DNA of 64,000 bases, from the NCBI RefSeq assembly GCF_000819805.1, contig NZ_CDCE01000021.1, forward strand, positions 62,001 to 126,000, given 5' to 3'. Numbering within the stretch: the stretch's first letter is position 1; each line of letters opens with the position of its first letter. Origin of the DNA: Aeromonas diversa CDC 2478-85 (GTDB lineage Bacteria > Pseudomonadota > Gammaproteobacteria > Enterobacterales > Aeromonadaceae). The translations under genes were made by a program, and so were the position numbers. Below, in pieces: positions 9,848-18,621 of the stretch. The notes beneath the pieces were generated by a model. It saw only the letters and a program-made list of their open reading frames with translations, was not told where the DNA came from and did no database searches.

Positions 9848-10267
9848 ATGTACAATAAGAGAAGCATCAACGCATATAAATCCCAGTCTCTTGAGGCCGA
9901 GCTATCAGTGGCAGATCCTCATCGCATTATTCAACTGTTGATGCAAGGATTGCTAGAGCGACTGGCCTTGACCAAGGGGGCTATTGAGCGACGTGACCTT
10001 GAAGAGAAGGCAGATAAGGTCTCCAAGAGTATGGCTATTATCATGGGACTGCAGGACTCGTTAGACTTCAAATATGATGACATATCGAAGCAGCTCTATG
10101 AGTCATACGAGTTTATGAAGCAACGCCTTCTGGATGCTAGCCGTGATATGGATCCGGAGCCGGTTCAGGAGATCATCGACATGATGTTGGTGATAAAATC
10201 GGCATGGGATGCTATCCCGCTTGAGGAGAGAGAGAAAGCCTATGCCATGCGCCAAGAAAACAGATGA
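9848..10267 (+). CDS. fliS: Flagellin export chaperone FliS
   Basis: FliS (139 aa) binds the flagellin C-terminus in the cytoplasm and prevents early polymerisation. The all-helical family signature is visible (INAYKSQSLEAELSVADPHR, IIQLLMQGLLERLALTKGAI). Length is typical. In Aeromonas it is also named flaJ. Its end overlaps the start of the next, FliT-like, gene. Confidence 0.95.
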   Translation: MYNKRSINAYKSQSLEAELSVADPHRIIQLLMQGLLERLALTKGAIERRDLEEKADKVSKSMAIIMGLQDSLDFKYDDISKQLYESYEFMKQRLLDASRDMDPEPVQEIIDMMLVIKSAWDAIPLEEREKAYAMRQENR

Positions 10268-10562
10268 ATCATCGATCTTTGATGCATTCCTCTCTTGCTC
10301 CGAACAACTCTATGTCGCTATCAACGATGGCGATATAGATACAGCTATATCACTGCAAGAAGAGCGCGATCGGCTTATCCCAATCATAATAGCCTCTGAC
10401 AACCTTTCTCACTATCGTGACGCTATATCCCGTATCCTTGAAATGGATAGTGCATCAGTAGGTGTGTTGGGTAAATATAAGTCAGACATTGCTGGTGAGT
10501 TAGCCAAGATAGGTGTGAAGTCTAAGGCTGCACTGTTATACGAAAAAGTGTCAAGAGAATAA
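10242..10562 (+). CDS. fliT: FliT-like flagellar chaperone
   Basis: This small helical protein (106 aa) follows fliS in the place where FliT (FlaI in vibrios) is usually encoded. FliT binds FliD and, in enterics, FlhD4C2. I choose ATG 10242, preceded by GAGGAGAGAGAG and overlapping the fliS end by 26 bases. The body reads IFDAFLSCSEQLYVAINDGD and SLQEERDRLIPIIIASDNLS, consistent with the FliT helix bundle. Sequence similarity within this family is weak, so the name rests mostly on size, helicity and position. Confidence 0.7.
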   Translation: MPCAKKTDESSIFDAFLSCSEQLYVAINDGDIDTAISLQEERDRLIPIIIASDNLSHYRDAISRILEMDSASVGVLGKYKSDIAGELAKIGVKSKAALLYEKVSRE

Positions 10563-10564
10563 AA

Positions 10565-12655
10565 ATGATAGATAAAAGAGACGACGTGGGTGAGTTGATG
10601 GCTCGTTTGGCGCGACAAAAAGAGCAAGAGCATGCCATGGCCGAAGTGTTGCCTGTTCGTTTCGAGAGAAATATGCAGGCATTCAGAGAGATGATTCCTG
10701 AGATTTTTCATTTCTATAAAGATTATAAACCAAATAAAAAAATAGAGTTTTTCTGCACGGATAATGGAATACCCAACATCAGAGTGGGAGAGGCTAGAAA
10801 TCCGTTTTATGGAGAAGACCCTTACCAGGAGTGTGCGGCTCAGGTTGAGGCCTTATTGCATAAGGACAATGTGCGAGAGTTACTTTTCCACCATACCTGG
10901 GATCCGATCAAACATATTCACGTAGAGTGCATGAATTCGCTTCATATGCTCTATGAGAACATGAAGGCTCATTCTCAAGAAGATACAGGTGAGATAAAGA
11001 AAATCCCTCTCTCCATTATGTTGGGAGTCGGGTTGGGTTATCAGATTGGTTATATGTATGAGCGTGCCACCATAAAAAATCTGATCATTGTTGAGCCCGA
11101 CCTTGATGTTTTCTATGCATCGCTCTATTGTTTTGACTGGTTTGCTCTGCTCGATTACTTGTCACGTGAGTCACTAAATATAAATATTCTGTTAGGCTCC
11201 GATCAGCATACGCTTATCGAGGATGTATTACTCCATCTGACACGTAAAGGTGCCTATCTTCTCTCCAATAGAATTATATTCAAACATTACCAATCTCCGG
11301 CTATTCAAGAAATTGAAAAGGCGATTGTGGAAAAAGAACATGTTCTTTACAATGGGTGGGGTTTCTTCGATGACAACCTTTATGCCGTAGGCCATGGTCT
11401 GCAACATATCAAGAAAAAAACTAAATTTCTCAAGTCACAGACATCGCCTTTGTTAAAAGCGTACTTAGAACATATTCCTGTATTTGTCATTGGTAATGGC
11501 CCCTCTTTGGATGACTGCATTGATAAGGTCAAGCAGCTGAGAGACCGTGTTATCATCATTGCCTGCGGGACCGCCATATCAGCCTTGCACAGGGCGGGTA
11601 TAAAGCCAGACATATTTGTTGCCGTAGAGAGAATGAAAATTGTCTTCGATTTCTTAAAGCTAATCGATGACAAAAACTACTTCGATGATGTCTTATGTAT
11701 GTCGGTTGATGTGATACATCCTGATTGCCACCAGTTTTTTAAAAACGTGATATTAGGCTTTAAAGCGAACGAGCCACTGTATACCCTTATCGAGCATCAA
11801 AAGGATCTGGCTGGCCGTTTTGCTCGACTCGATTTTGTTAATCCAATGGTTGGTAATGCTGGTCTCTGCATGGCCATCGCCGCCGGATTCAAAAATATCT
11901 ATCTATTGGGGGTGGACTGTGGTAGTAGGGCCAGTGATCACCATCACTCCAAGCTTAGCGCCTATTATAACGACGATGGGTCTAGCATGCCTGCGGTACA
12001 GTGGATGGATGGCGTGTTCAATAAACGAGTACCTGCCAATTTCGGTGGCGTCGCTTGCTCGAGTGTGGATCTACTCTGCTCCGCAAAGGCACTCGAGGGA
12101 TTATTAAAACTCCACCCAGAAGTACGTTGTAACAATGTGAGTGATGGTGTATTGATTGAAGGCGCCCAACCCTATCCCGTTGATATCCTTACAGCGCCGA
12201 TGCAACATCTGGATAGAGCAGAGATCCAGCGGATGATATCCGAGCAGGCCGAAGTCCTTCCTCTCAGTCATGAGGATGTGATTGTCATTTTAGACAAGGA
12301 TGTCTTTGTCGAAGTCGTTGATAACATGTTGGAAGGTTGGCGAAGTGTCGAAGTCGACAGAGATGCTATCGAGAAACTGATGGCACTTCAGTTTGAATAC
12401 ATTTTCTCTATCTTTTATACCAACAAGAGCCACATATATGACTTCCTTAACGGCAGTCTCAACTATATGTTCTCCCTGATTTCACTGATGATATATAACC
12501 CCGTGGATGACGAGGTTTTTTCTACATCGATGAAATCGGCAATATCGGAAATCATCGCCTTCTTCGATAAGGCAAAAGAGCGTTACTTAAAAGTAGAGAC
12601 ATTTGTCGATGATTATAATACGGGGATAGAAAGTTATTTACGCGCTAGTGAATGA
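10565..12655 (+). CDS. maf1: Motility accessory factor Maf1 (nonulosonic acid transferase to flagellin)
   Basis: Maf proteins are cytoplasmic glycosyltransferases thought to attach pseudaminic acid from CMP-Pse to Ser/Thr of flagellin before export. The 696 aa product has an N-terminal domain (residues about 30-270) and the central DUF115/MAF_flag10 domain (about 300-500) with PVFVIGNGPSLDDCIDKVKQ and KNIYLLGVDCGSRASDHHHS. A helical C-terminal domain follows. It begins 2 bases after fliT, so it is linked to the flagellin export genes. In Aeromonas caviae the homologous maf1 is needed for flagellin glycosylation and motility. Confidence 0.92.
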   Translation: MIDKRDDVGELMARLARQKEQEHAMAEVLPVRFERNMQAFREMIPEIFHFYKDYKPNKKIEFFCTDNGIPNIRVGEARNPFYGEDPYQECAAQVEALLHKDNVRELLFHHTWDPIKHIHVECMNSLHMLYENMKAHSQEDTGEIKKIPLSIMLGVGLGYQIGYMYERATIKNLIIVEPDLDVFYASLYCFDWFALLDYLSRESLNINILLGSDQHTLIEDVLLHLTRKGAYLLSNRIIFKHYQSPAIQEIEKAIVEKEHVLYNGWGFFDDNLYAVGHGLQHIKKKTKFLKSQTSPLLKAYLEHIPVFVIGNGPSLDDCIDKVKQLRDRVIIIACGTAISALHRAGIKPDIFVAVERMKIVFDFLKLIDDKNYFDDVLCMSVDVIHPDCHQFFKNVILGFKANEPLYTLIEHQKDLAGRFARLDFVNPMVGNAGLCMAIAAGFKNIYLLGVDCGSRASDHHHSKLSAYYNDDGSSMPAVQWMDGVFNKRVPANFGGVACSSVDLLCSAKALEGLLKLHPEVRCNNVSDGVLIEGAQPYPVDILTAPMQHLDRAEIQRMISEQAEVLPLSHEDVIVILDKDVFVEVVDNMLEGWRSVEVDRDAIEKLMALQFEYIFSIFYTNKSHIYDFLNGSLNYMFSLISLMIYNPVDDEVFSTSMKSAISEIIAFFDKAKERYLKVETFVDDYNTGIESYLRASE

Positions 12656-12784
12656 CTGAGCTAAATACAGAATGCTGTCTCCTAACCGCGCCCAGGATGA
12701 TGGTGCTTGGCTTGTCGGCCGGCACTGTTCATCACAGTGACGTAACAGTATGATATAGAAAGTCTTTCATACCCAGGTGCTCCT

Positions 12785-14404
12785 ATGGTCACCCTCTCCC
12801 TGGCGTCCACTGCCTTTCTCATGCCCGGCAACGCCGCTTGGGCACCTTTGACCAGTCAGGCCAGCCTGCAGTTCTGCCCGCAGGGGCAGTGGCAACCGCC
12901 CACCGGGAGCGACGGTCATGTGATCGTCTGGTTTTGGGAGCAACTGCTGCCCGACACGCTCTGTTTGCACTGGCACCTCCTGGACGAAGCGGCCCTTATC
13001 CCGGAAATCGACGACTGGCTGGCGCAGTTGCTGGCCCCCTTGAGCGGCTCCGTGCCCTGCTACGTGGGGGCCTGTACCCTGCAGGAGGAGGGCGCCGCCG
13101 GCGCCGTTCATCCCTGGCTGCCCCAGCTCGAGGCTCGCTTTACCCTGGCCCTGGCGCGCTACCGGCTCCGCAATCTCGGCCTTGGGCGCTGGCTCGCGGA
13201 GCAGGGGCGGCGCCACTGCGCCGACGAGCGTAACCGCTTCCTGCTTTCCTGCCCCCTCTCCATGGCCGGGTTGGCCTCGCTGGCAAACTGGATTGCGACG
13301 TGTCGGCAGCGCGCCGAGGCGCCGGCCCGCAAGGTGCTGGTGCTCGATTGCGATAACACCCTGTGGGGGGGCGTGATCGGTGAAGACGGTCTGGCAGGGT
13401 TGGCGCTCGGCCAGGACGGCGCGGGCAAACTCTATCAGGCGTTTCAGGAGGCGGCCGTCTACTGGCAGCGACGCGGCGTGCTGCTGGCCCTATGCTCGAA
13501 AAATGCCCCCGAGGATGTCTGGCTGGTGTTTGAGCAGCACGGCGCCATGAGGCTTCGGCGCGAACAGATCGCCGCAGCGGCCATCGGCTGGGAGGCCAAA
13601 TCCCACGGGTTGCGATCCATCGCTGACGGCCTCAACCTGGGGCTCGATGCGCTGGTGCTGTGGGACGACTCCCCCCTGGAGCGTGCCGAGGTGCGCAGTG
13701 CCCTGCCACAGGTGGAGGTGATCGAGCCCCCAGCGGAGATCTGGGCTTGGCCCGGTGCCCTGCTCGCCTATGGGGGCTTTCCCCGTACTCTGACCCGTGA
13801 CGACACCCTGCGTCAGGCCTCGTACCAGGCCCTGGCCGACGGGGAGCGGCTGCGCACCTCTGCGGACAGCGAGCAGGACTACCTAGCCACCCTGGCGCTG
13901 CGAGCCGCCCTGCAACCGCTGGGGCCGGACAACCTGGCCCGGGCCGGGCAGCTCACCCAAAAGACCAACCAGTTCAACCTTGCCTGTCGGCGCCACAAGG
14001 TGGCCGATATCGAGACCCTGGCGGCGACCGGGTGGGGGTGGCTGGTGTCACTTCAGGATCGCTTTGCCGATCATGGCCTGGTGGGGTTGGTGCTGATTGC
14101 ACGAGTCGGCCCGGAACTTGCTTTTCTCGATACCCTTGCCCTGAGCTGCCGGGTGTTGTCCCGCGGCCTGGAGTACTGGCTGCTCGCCAAGGTGGCCGAG
14201 GCGCTGCGCGCCTCAGGGGTGCGCCAGCTGATCATCGGCGCGAGCCGGGCCGAGCGCAACGCGCCGGCCCTGGCCTGGCTCGAGAGCCTGCCGCTCACCC
14301 CGTGTGACAATCCGGATCCGGCCCGTTTTCCCCACGAGCACTGTTACGTGCTCGCGCTGGATACCCTGAATCTGCCTTTTGTGGAGTTTTACCGCCATGA
14401 CTGA
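12785..14404 (+). CDS. FkbH-like HAD-IIIC family protein
   Basis: FkbH-type proteins take a three-carbon phosphate (1,3-bisphosphoglycerate in FkbH itself) and load glyceryl units onto an acyl carrier protein. The 539 aa product has an N-terminal extension (1-175), a HAD domain with the DxDxT motif in VLVLDCDNTLWGGVIGEDG (about 180-200), and a C-terminal GNAT-like domain starting at TQKTNQFNLACRR. Its last bases overlap the ACP start (ATGACTGA), so the two products are probably partners. The start at 12785 has only a weak site (AGGTG). It opens a five-gene overlapping operon. The acyl group it makes here is not known. Confidence 0.8.
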   Translation: MVTLSLASTAFLMPGNAAWAPLTSQASLQFCPQGQWQPPTGSDGHVIVWFWEQLLPDTLCLHWHLLDEAALIPEIDDWLAQLLAPLSGSVPCYVGACTLQEEGAAGAVHPWLPQLEARFTLALARYRLRNLGLGRWLAEQGRRHCADERNRFLLSCPLSMAGLASLANWIATCRQRAEAPARKVLVLDCDNTLWGGVIGEDGLAGLALGQDGAGKLYQAFQEAAVYWQRRGVLLALCSKNAPEDVWLVFEQHGAMRLRREQIAAAAIGWEAKSHGLRSIADGLNLGLDALVLWDDSPLERAEVRSALPQVEVIEPPAEIWAWPGALLAYGGFPRTLTRDDTLRQASYQALADGERLRTSADSEQDYLATLALRAALQPLGPDNLARAGQLTQKTNQFNLACRRHKVADIETLAATGWGWLVSLQDRFADHGLVGLVLIARVGPELAFLDTLALSCRVLSRGLEYWLLAKVAEALRASGVRQLIIGASRAERNAPALAWLESLPLTPCDNPDPARFPHEHCYVLALDTLNLPFVEFYRHD

Positions 14405-14630
14405 TCTCTTCACCCTGCTGGAACAGCAGTTTCCCACCGCCAGTGTCCCGCGTGGCGACTACCAGCTGGGCCCGGGTGCCTTTCCCGAGTGGGATTCGCT
14501 CGGTCATTTCAACTTCCTGTTGCTGGTCGAGCAGGCCTTCTCGGTGCGTTTCGAGTCTGACGAGCTGGCGAGCATGAAGCGGCTGGAGGACATTCGCGAT
14601 GCGCTGCTGCGCCGCGGTGTCACCCTGTGA
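14397..14630 (+). CDS. Acyl carrier protein (partner of FkbH-like protein)
   Basis: This is a stand-alone acyl carrier protein of 77 aa. The phosphopantetheine Ser is in EWDSLGHFNFLLLVE (residue about 33). I start it at ATG 14397, which overlaps the FkbH stop by 8 bases. Helices II and III of the ACP fold follow (FSVRFESDELASMKRLEDI). Its stop overlaps the next gene (GTGA). It is distinct from the second ACP at 22274, so the island has two separate carrier systems. Confidence 0.85.
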   Translation: MTDLFTLLEQQFPTASVPRGDYQLGPGAFPEWDSLGHFNFLLLVEQAFSVRFESDELASMKRLEDIRDALLRRGVTL

Positions 14631-15382
14631 TTGAGGCGCTGGAGCAGGCGCTCAAGGCGCTGGGCATCGCGCGTGGCTGCGCCCTGATGGTCCACTCGGA
14701 TGCCATGGCGGTCGCCCAGTTTCCCGGTCAGGGTAACACGGCGGGCATGAGTGCCTTCTGGGGCGCCCTGCAGGAGTGGCTGGGACCGCAAGGCACCTTG
14801 CTGGTGCCTGCGTTCAGCTACAGCTTCACCCGCCAGGAGCGCTTCGACTGCGCCAGCACCCCGAGTCAGGTCGGTCTGATGACCGAGCTGTTTCGCACCC
14901 TGCCCGAAGTGGCGCGCACCCGCGATCCCATCTTCAGCGTGGCGGTGTGGGGGGCCGGGCGCGATGCGCTGGCTGCAGCCCCTTGCCACGACTGCTTCGG
15001 GCCCGACAGCCCATTTGCCTGGCTGGCCGGTCACGATGGTTGGATAGCGGGCTTTGCCTGTCACCCGGATCGCATCACCTTCACCCACTACGTCGAACAG
15101 TGTCTTGGGGTTGGTTATCGCTTTATGAAGCGCTTCGAGGGTGAAGTGATCGAGGAGGGTGCGACACGCCCCTGGCACTGCGACTACTTCGTCCGCAGGC
15201 TGGATCTGGCGAGCGAAATCGATCTTACCCGCCTGGTCGCGGCCCTCAGGGCCGAGGGACTGTGGCGCGAGACGCTGCTCGGCCGGGTGCCGGTCTGGGC
15301 GGTGCGCTGCGCCGACTTTGCTGCCGTGGCCGGCCGACTGGTGGCGACTCACCCCCACGCACTGATCCGGGAGGGCGCATGA
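14627..15382 (+). CDS. AAC(3)-family N-acyltransferase
   Basis: The product (251 aa, GTG start within GTGA) belongs by reading to the aminoglycoside 3-N-acetyltransferase-like family, which in glycan clusters transfers acyl groups to amino sugars. Family features are CALMVHSDAMAVAQFPG near the N-terminus, GPQGTLLVPAFSYSF (about 57-71), RTRDPIFSVAVWG (about 99-111) and the THYVEQCLGVGYR block (about 149-161) with the conserved His and Glu. Its place directly after an ACP suggests that it takes its acyl group from that ACP rather than from acetyl-CoA. The sugar acceptor, perhaps pseudaminic acid or another amino sugar, is not shown by sequence. It is unlikely to be a true antibiotic resistance gene. 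Confidence 0.75.
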   Translation: MIEALEQALKALGIARGCALMVHSDAMAVAQFPGQGNTAGMSAFWGALQEWLGPQGTLLVPAFSYSFTRQERFDCASTPSQVGLMTELFRTLPEVARTRDPIFSVAVWGAGRDALAAAPCHDCFGPDSPFAWLAGHDGWIAGFACHPDRITFTHYVEQCLGVGYRFMKRFEGEVIEEGATRPWHCDYFVRRLDLASEIDLTRLVAALRAEGLWRETLLGRVPVWAVRCADFAAVAGRLVATHPHALIREGA

Positions 15383-15780
15383 AGTTGCATCACATCGGGC
15401 TGGTGGTGGCCGAGCTGGATCTCGGGGTGACGTATTGCCGCGAGAGCCTCGGCATTGAGCGTTTCAGCGAGCCGGTGCATGATCCCCTGCAGCGGGTTCA
15501 CATCCGCTTTGCCTATGATGCGGCGGGCACCTGTTACGAGCTGATCGCCCCGGCCGCCGAAGACAGCCCGGTAAGCCAGGCGCTGCGCACCCGTCATAAC
15601 TTGCTCAACCATCTGGCCTACGAGGTGGAAGACATCGCGCGCAGCGCCGAGCAGCTGCGTGGCCAGCGCCATCTGCCCCTGGGGCCGAGTCAGCCGGCCG
15701 TTGCCTTCGGCGGTGCCCCGGTCCAGTTTTTTCTCAGCCCGCTTGGGCACATCGTCGAACTAGTACAGCGCACACCATGA
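15379..15780 (+). CDS. VOC (glyoxalase/epimerase-like) family protein
   Basis: Small metal-binding vicinal oxygen chelate protein (133 aa), start ATG 15379 in an ATGA overlap. It resembles methylmalonyl-CoA epimerase: KLHHIGLVVAELDLGVTYC at the N-terminus, a Glu in CYELIAP, His in NHLAYEVEDI and Glu in GHIVELVQ supply the likely metal ligands. Within this operon it may epimerise or rearrange an acyl-ACP intermediate. The function is inferred from context. Its stop overlaps the next start (ATGA). Confidence 0.75.
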   Translation: MKLHHIGLVVAELDLGVTYCRESLGIERFSEPVHDPLQRVHIRFAYDAAGTCYELIAPAAEDSPVSQALRTRHNLLNHLAYEVEDIARSAEQLRGQRHLPLGPSQPAVAFGGAPVQFFLSPLGHIVELVQRTP

Positions 15781-17099
15781 CCCATACCCCTGATTTCCTG
15801 CCTGCCGACTGGCAGGATCCGGCGCAGATCGGCAAGGCAATGCACGATCTGGCCGCCCGCCTCTTTCCCATCAACCGCAGCCTTACCGGTGACGGGGTGC
15901 GCGAGAGCCTGGCGCTGCTGCGCCACTGCCTGCCAGAGCTGGTGGTCAATGAGGTGCCGACCGGCACAGAGTGTTTCGACTGGCAGGTGCCGGACGAATG
16001 GAACGTGCGCGAGGCCTATATCGTGGGGCCGGACGGGCGCAGGGTGGTCGATTTTCGCGATCACAACTTGCACCTGATGGGGTATTCGGAGCCAGTCGAC
16101 ATGACCCTGTCGCTGGAAGAGTTGCAGCCGCACCTGTACTCGCTACCCGAGCTGCCGGAGGCGATCCCCTATGTGACCTCTTACTACCGGCGCCGCTGGG
16201 GCTTTTGTCTGGCGCACCGGGTGCGTCAGCAGCTCCCCCCCGGGCAATACCGGGTGGTGATCGACGCTACCCTGGCGCCGGGCTCGCTCACCTACGGGGA
16301 CCTGCTCCTGCCCGGAGAGAGCGACCAGGAGATCCTGCTGTCGAGTTACCTCTGCCACCCCTCCATGGCCAACAACGAGCTCTCCGGTCCCCTGGTCGGG
16401 GTCTTCCTGATGGCCTGGCTGGCCAGCTTGCCACGACGGCGCTACAGCTATCGCCTGATGCTGGTGCCCGAGACTCTGGGCGCCATCGTCTACCTCGCCC
16501 GTCATCTTGAGCACCTCAAGGCGCATACCCTGGCGGGCTTTAACCTCTCCTGCCTCGGTGACGAGCGGGGGTATTCCTACCTGCCGTCACGTCGTGGCGA
16601 CACCCTGGCCGATCGGGCGGCGCTGCACGCACTCAAGCACATAGACCCGGGTTTTCACCGTTTCACCTTCCTCGACAGAGGATCCAATGAGCGCCAACTG
16701 TGCGCTCCCGGGGTCGATCTGCCGATCGCCTCTGTGATGCGTACCAAGTACGGCTGCTTCACCGAGTACCACACCTCCCTCGACGATCTCTCCCTGGTGA
16801 CGCCGGCCGGGCTTGCCGGCGGCTTCATGGCGGTGCGCCGGGCCATCGAGTGCATCGAGCAGGATGGCCGCTACCAGGTGACGGTGTTGTGCGAGCCGCA
16901 GATGGGCAAGCGCGGCCTCTATCCGGATCTCTCTACCCGCTGGTCGGGCTGGCAGGTACGGGACATGATGAACTTGCTGGCCTACAGCGACGGCGCGCTG
17001 ACCCTGTTCGAGATTGCCGAGACCATTCACATCCCGTTCTGGCAGGCCCGCCAGCTGGCGGACCTCTTGCTCGACGCCGGGCTGCTGCGCCCGGTTTAG
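15777..17099 (+). CDS. DUF4910 aminopeptidase-like protein
   Basis: The 440 aa product looks like the DUF4910 group: an M28-type aminopeptidase fold with a C-terminal winged helix (about 375-440, FEIAETIHIPFWQARQLADL). Likely metal-site residues are in SSYLCHPSMANNELSGP (about 190-206), VPETLGA (about 231) and FTEYHTSLDDL (about 330). Members occur in polysaccharide and flagellar glycan clusters, and their substrate is unclear to me. Hydrolysis or transfer of an N-acyl or amide group is plausible. It ends the operon, and its stop overlaps the stop of the convergent small gene on the other strand. Confidence 0.7.
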   Translation: MTHTPDFLPADWQDPAQIGKAMHDLAARLFPINRSLTGDGVRESLALLRHCLPELVVNEVPTGTECFDWQVPDEWNVREAYIVGPDGRRVVDFRDHNLHLMGYSEPVDMTLSLEELQPHLYSLPELPEAIPYVTSYYRRRWGFCLAHRVRQQLPPGQYRVVIDATLAPGSLTYGDLLLPGESDQEILLSSYLCHPSMANNELSGPLVGVFLMAWLASLPRRRYSYRLMLVPETLGAIVYLARHLEHLKAHTLAGFNLSCLGDERGYSYLPSRRGDTLADRAALHALKHIDPGFHRFTFLDRGSNERQLCAPGVDLPIASVMRTKYGCFTEYHTSLDDLSLVTPAGLAGGFMAVRRAIECIEQDGRYQVTVLCEPQMGKRGLYPDLSTRWSGWQVRDMMNLLAYSDGALTLFEIAETIHIPFWQARQLADLLLDAGLLRPV

Positions 17100-17332
17100 G
17101 GGGCGAGCAGGGTCACCAGCTCTCCTTCCAGCCAATCGGCCAGCCCTAGCCAGTCGTGACGCTCCTGGCAATCGAGCAGCTGTTTCATGATGGTGGCGGC
17201 ATTGTGATGGCGCGACGCGGGGAGCTCGGCCATCACCCGTTGCAGCAGGGGCGGTAAGGCCACACAACTTTCAACGCTATGCCCCAAGCGAAAACGGTGG
17301 GCAAGTGCGATGCACTCCTCTCGTGTGGTCAT
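17096..17332 (-). CDS. Small unknown protein downstream of Maf-like gene
   Basis: I do not recognise this 78 aa protein. It starts MTTREECIALAHRFRLGHSV and looks helical and soluble, with no signal peptide and no cysteine pattern. The start overlaps the stop of the DUF115 gene (ATGA), which argues for translational coupling and a real gene. Its stop overlaps, on the opposite strand, the stop of the DUF4910 gene. It may be a small partner of the Maf-like protein before it. Confidence 0.55.
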   Translation of the reverse strand: MTTREECIALAHRFRLGHSVESCVALPPLLQRVMAELPASRHHNAATIMKQLLDCQERHDWLGLADWLEGELVTLLAP

Positions 17333-18621
17333 GATGCAAATTCCGGGTGGTAGGGGCAGCCGAGCAGCGCGGCGCCATCTCGGCTGCTATTCCAAAACTG
17401 TATCTGCGGATGCGCGGCCATATAGCGTTCCAGCTCTATCTGGTAAGTCGTAAAGTTCGGATTGGTGAGGATCCGTTGTCCATGCCCATCCAGCACCCAG
17501 CTGAATGTTTGGTCTATGCTCGGGCCCAGTGCACCGTCGTGCCATCCCGCGTGGGTCTTCCCGCCAGGAAAGCCGAAATCACAGCCAAACAGGATGAGTT
17601 CCTGGCTACCCATTTGTACCGCCAGATCGACGGTCGGATGTAACACACTGCCTCCCTGATGCAGAAGGCCCTTGGGATGGCGTGCCATCAGATCGGCAAA
17701 CATAGGGCTTGGTGAGTAGCAGGCCAATCTGGGCCCGGGCCAGCTGAGCAGGGTGGCAGAGGGCACCATGGGGGCATAGACAAGGGGGGTCTTTTCGAGC
17801 CCCTGGCCCGGCAGGCGGTCCGGGGTGAGCGCATCATCGATGCAGACCACCACGTGGGGTTGAATGCCGTGCTGGCGTAGCGACCTGAGCGCCGTATCGA
17901 CGCAGAGAACCAGCCACTCCGGGTGCAGCGGGATCTGGGTCGCCAACCTGGGCAAGTGCTTTTCCAGTGACGGGCCGCTGGCCAGGATCAGGGCGATGGA
18001 GCCCGGTCGGCTGGCAAACAGGCTAGAGACGTCGCCGTCTTGTGCAACCAGAGGCTCATTCTCGATGAGGCGCTGACGAATAGCAGGGGCGTTGGGGTCA
18101 AAGCGCTGACGCACGAAACCGGCGGCTATCTCGCTCATCAAACGCCCACGGACACGAAACGCCTCATCCTCGGCCAGCACCAGCTCACTTGGCAGGGCGA
18201 AGAAGGGCAGTGCAATCTCCTGCTCGTCGCTGGCCAACGTCAGCTCGACCCGGGGGTCTTGCAGCCAATCGTCCTGCTCGAGCAGGGCCAGCACCAGGGT
18301 GAACAGACTGTGGTTGAGGATATGCACGTGCAGCCTGTCGAGCTCGCTACGCGTCAGCAGGGTGCGCTGCAGATCGCCAAGGCCGGTGCCATAGAGATGC
18401 AGGGTGCGAGCCGCTGGCAGGCTGGCGGCCTGAAGCTCAGCCTCGGAAACCCGATCGTGGCGGCTGGTGAGCTGGATGCCGTTAACCAGCAGGGTGCTGC
18501 CGAGCCCCTCGCACAGCTCCACCTGCAGATCCCCGAGTTGCGCCTCGGCCAGGGTGGCCGCCAGCGCCGGCCAACGTGTCTCAATCAATGCCAGATGATG
18601 GCGCAGCAGCTCTTCATTCAT
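17329..18621 (-). CDS. Second Maf-like (DUF115) protein
   Basis: This 430 aa protein contains the DUF115/MAF_flag10 domain found in motility accessory factors: SIALILASGPSLEKHLPRLA (about 208-227) and ELILFGCDFGFPGGKTHAGW (about 331-350). It is much shorter than Maf1 in this window (696 aa) and its N-terminal half is diverged. It overlaps pseI by 8 bases and so belongs to the pseF-pseG-pseI operon. A second Maf could glycosylate a different flagellin or act on a lipid-linked or lipopolysaccharide acceptor. The family placement is good; the role is inferred. Confidence 0.8.
   Translation of the reverse strand: MNEELLRHHLALIETRWPALAATLAEAQLGDLQVELCEGLGSTLLVNGIQLTSRHDRVSEAELQAASLPAARTLHLYGTGLGDLQRTLLTRSELDRLHVHILNHSLFTLVLALLEQDDWLQDPRVELTLASDEQEIALPFFALPSELVLAEDEAFRVRGRLMSEIAAGFVRQRFDPNAPAIRQRLIENEPLVAQDGDVSSLFASRPGSIALILASGPSLEKHLPRLATQIPLHPEWLVLCVDTALRSLRQHGIQPHVVVCIDDALTPDRLPGQGLEKTPLVYAPMVPSATLLSWPGPRLACYSPSPMFADLMARHPKGLLHQGGSVLHPTVDLAVQMGSQELILFGCDFGFPGGKTHAGWHDGALGPSIDQTFSWVLDGHGQRILTNPNFTTYQIELERYMAAHPQIQFWNSSRDGAALLGCPYHPEFAS

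Noticed and set aside
12701..12716. Sigma-54-like site before the FkbH gene (TGGTGC-N5-TTGT)
   Set aside because: The -12 element has GT instead of the nearly invariant GC, and -24 is only a partial match.
14504..15358. Long open frame on the - strand opposite the ACP and AAC(3)-like genes
   Set aside because: The + strand carries conserved motifs and overlapping starts and stops; the antisense frame has none.
14627..15382. Aminoglycoside resistance gene
   Set aside because: The AAC(3)-type fold is shared by sugar N-acyltransferases, and the gene is translationally coupled to an ACP inside a glycan operon.
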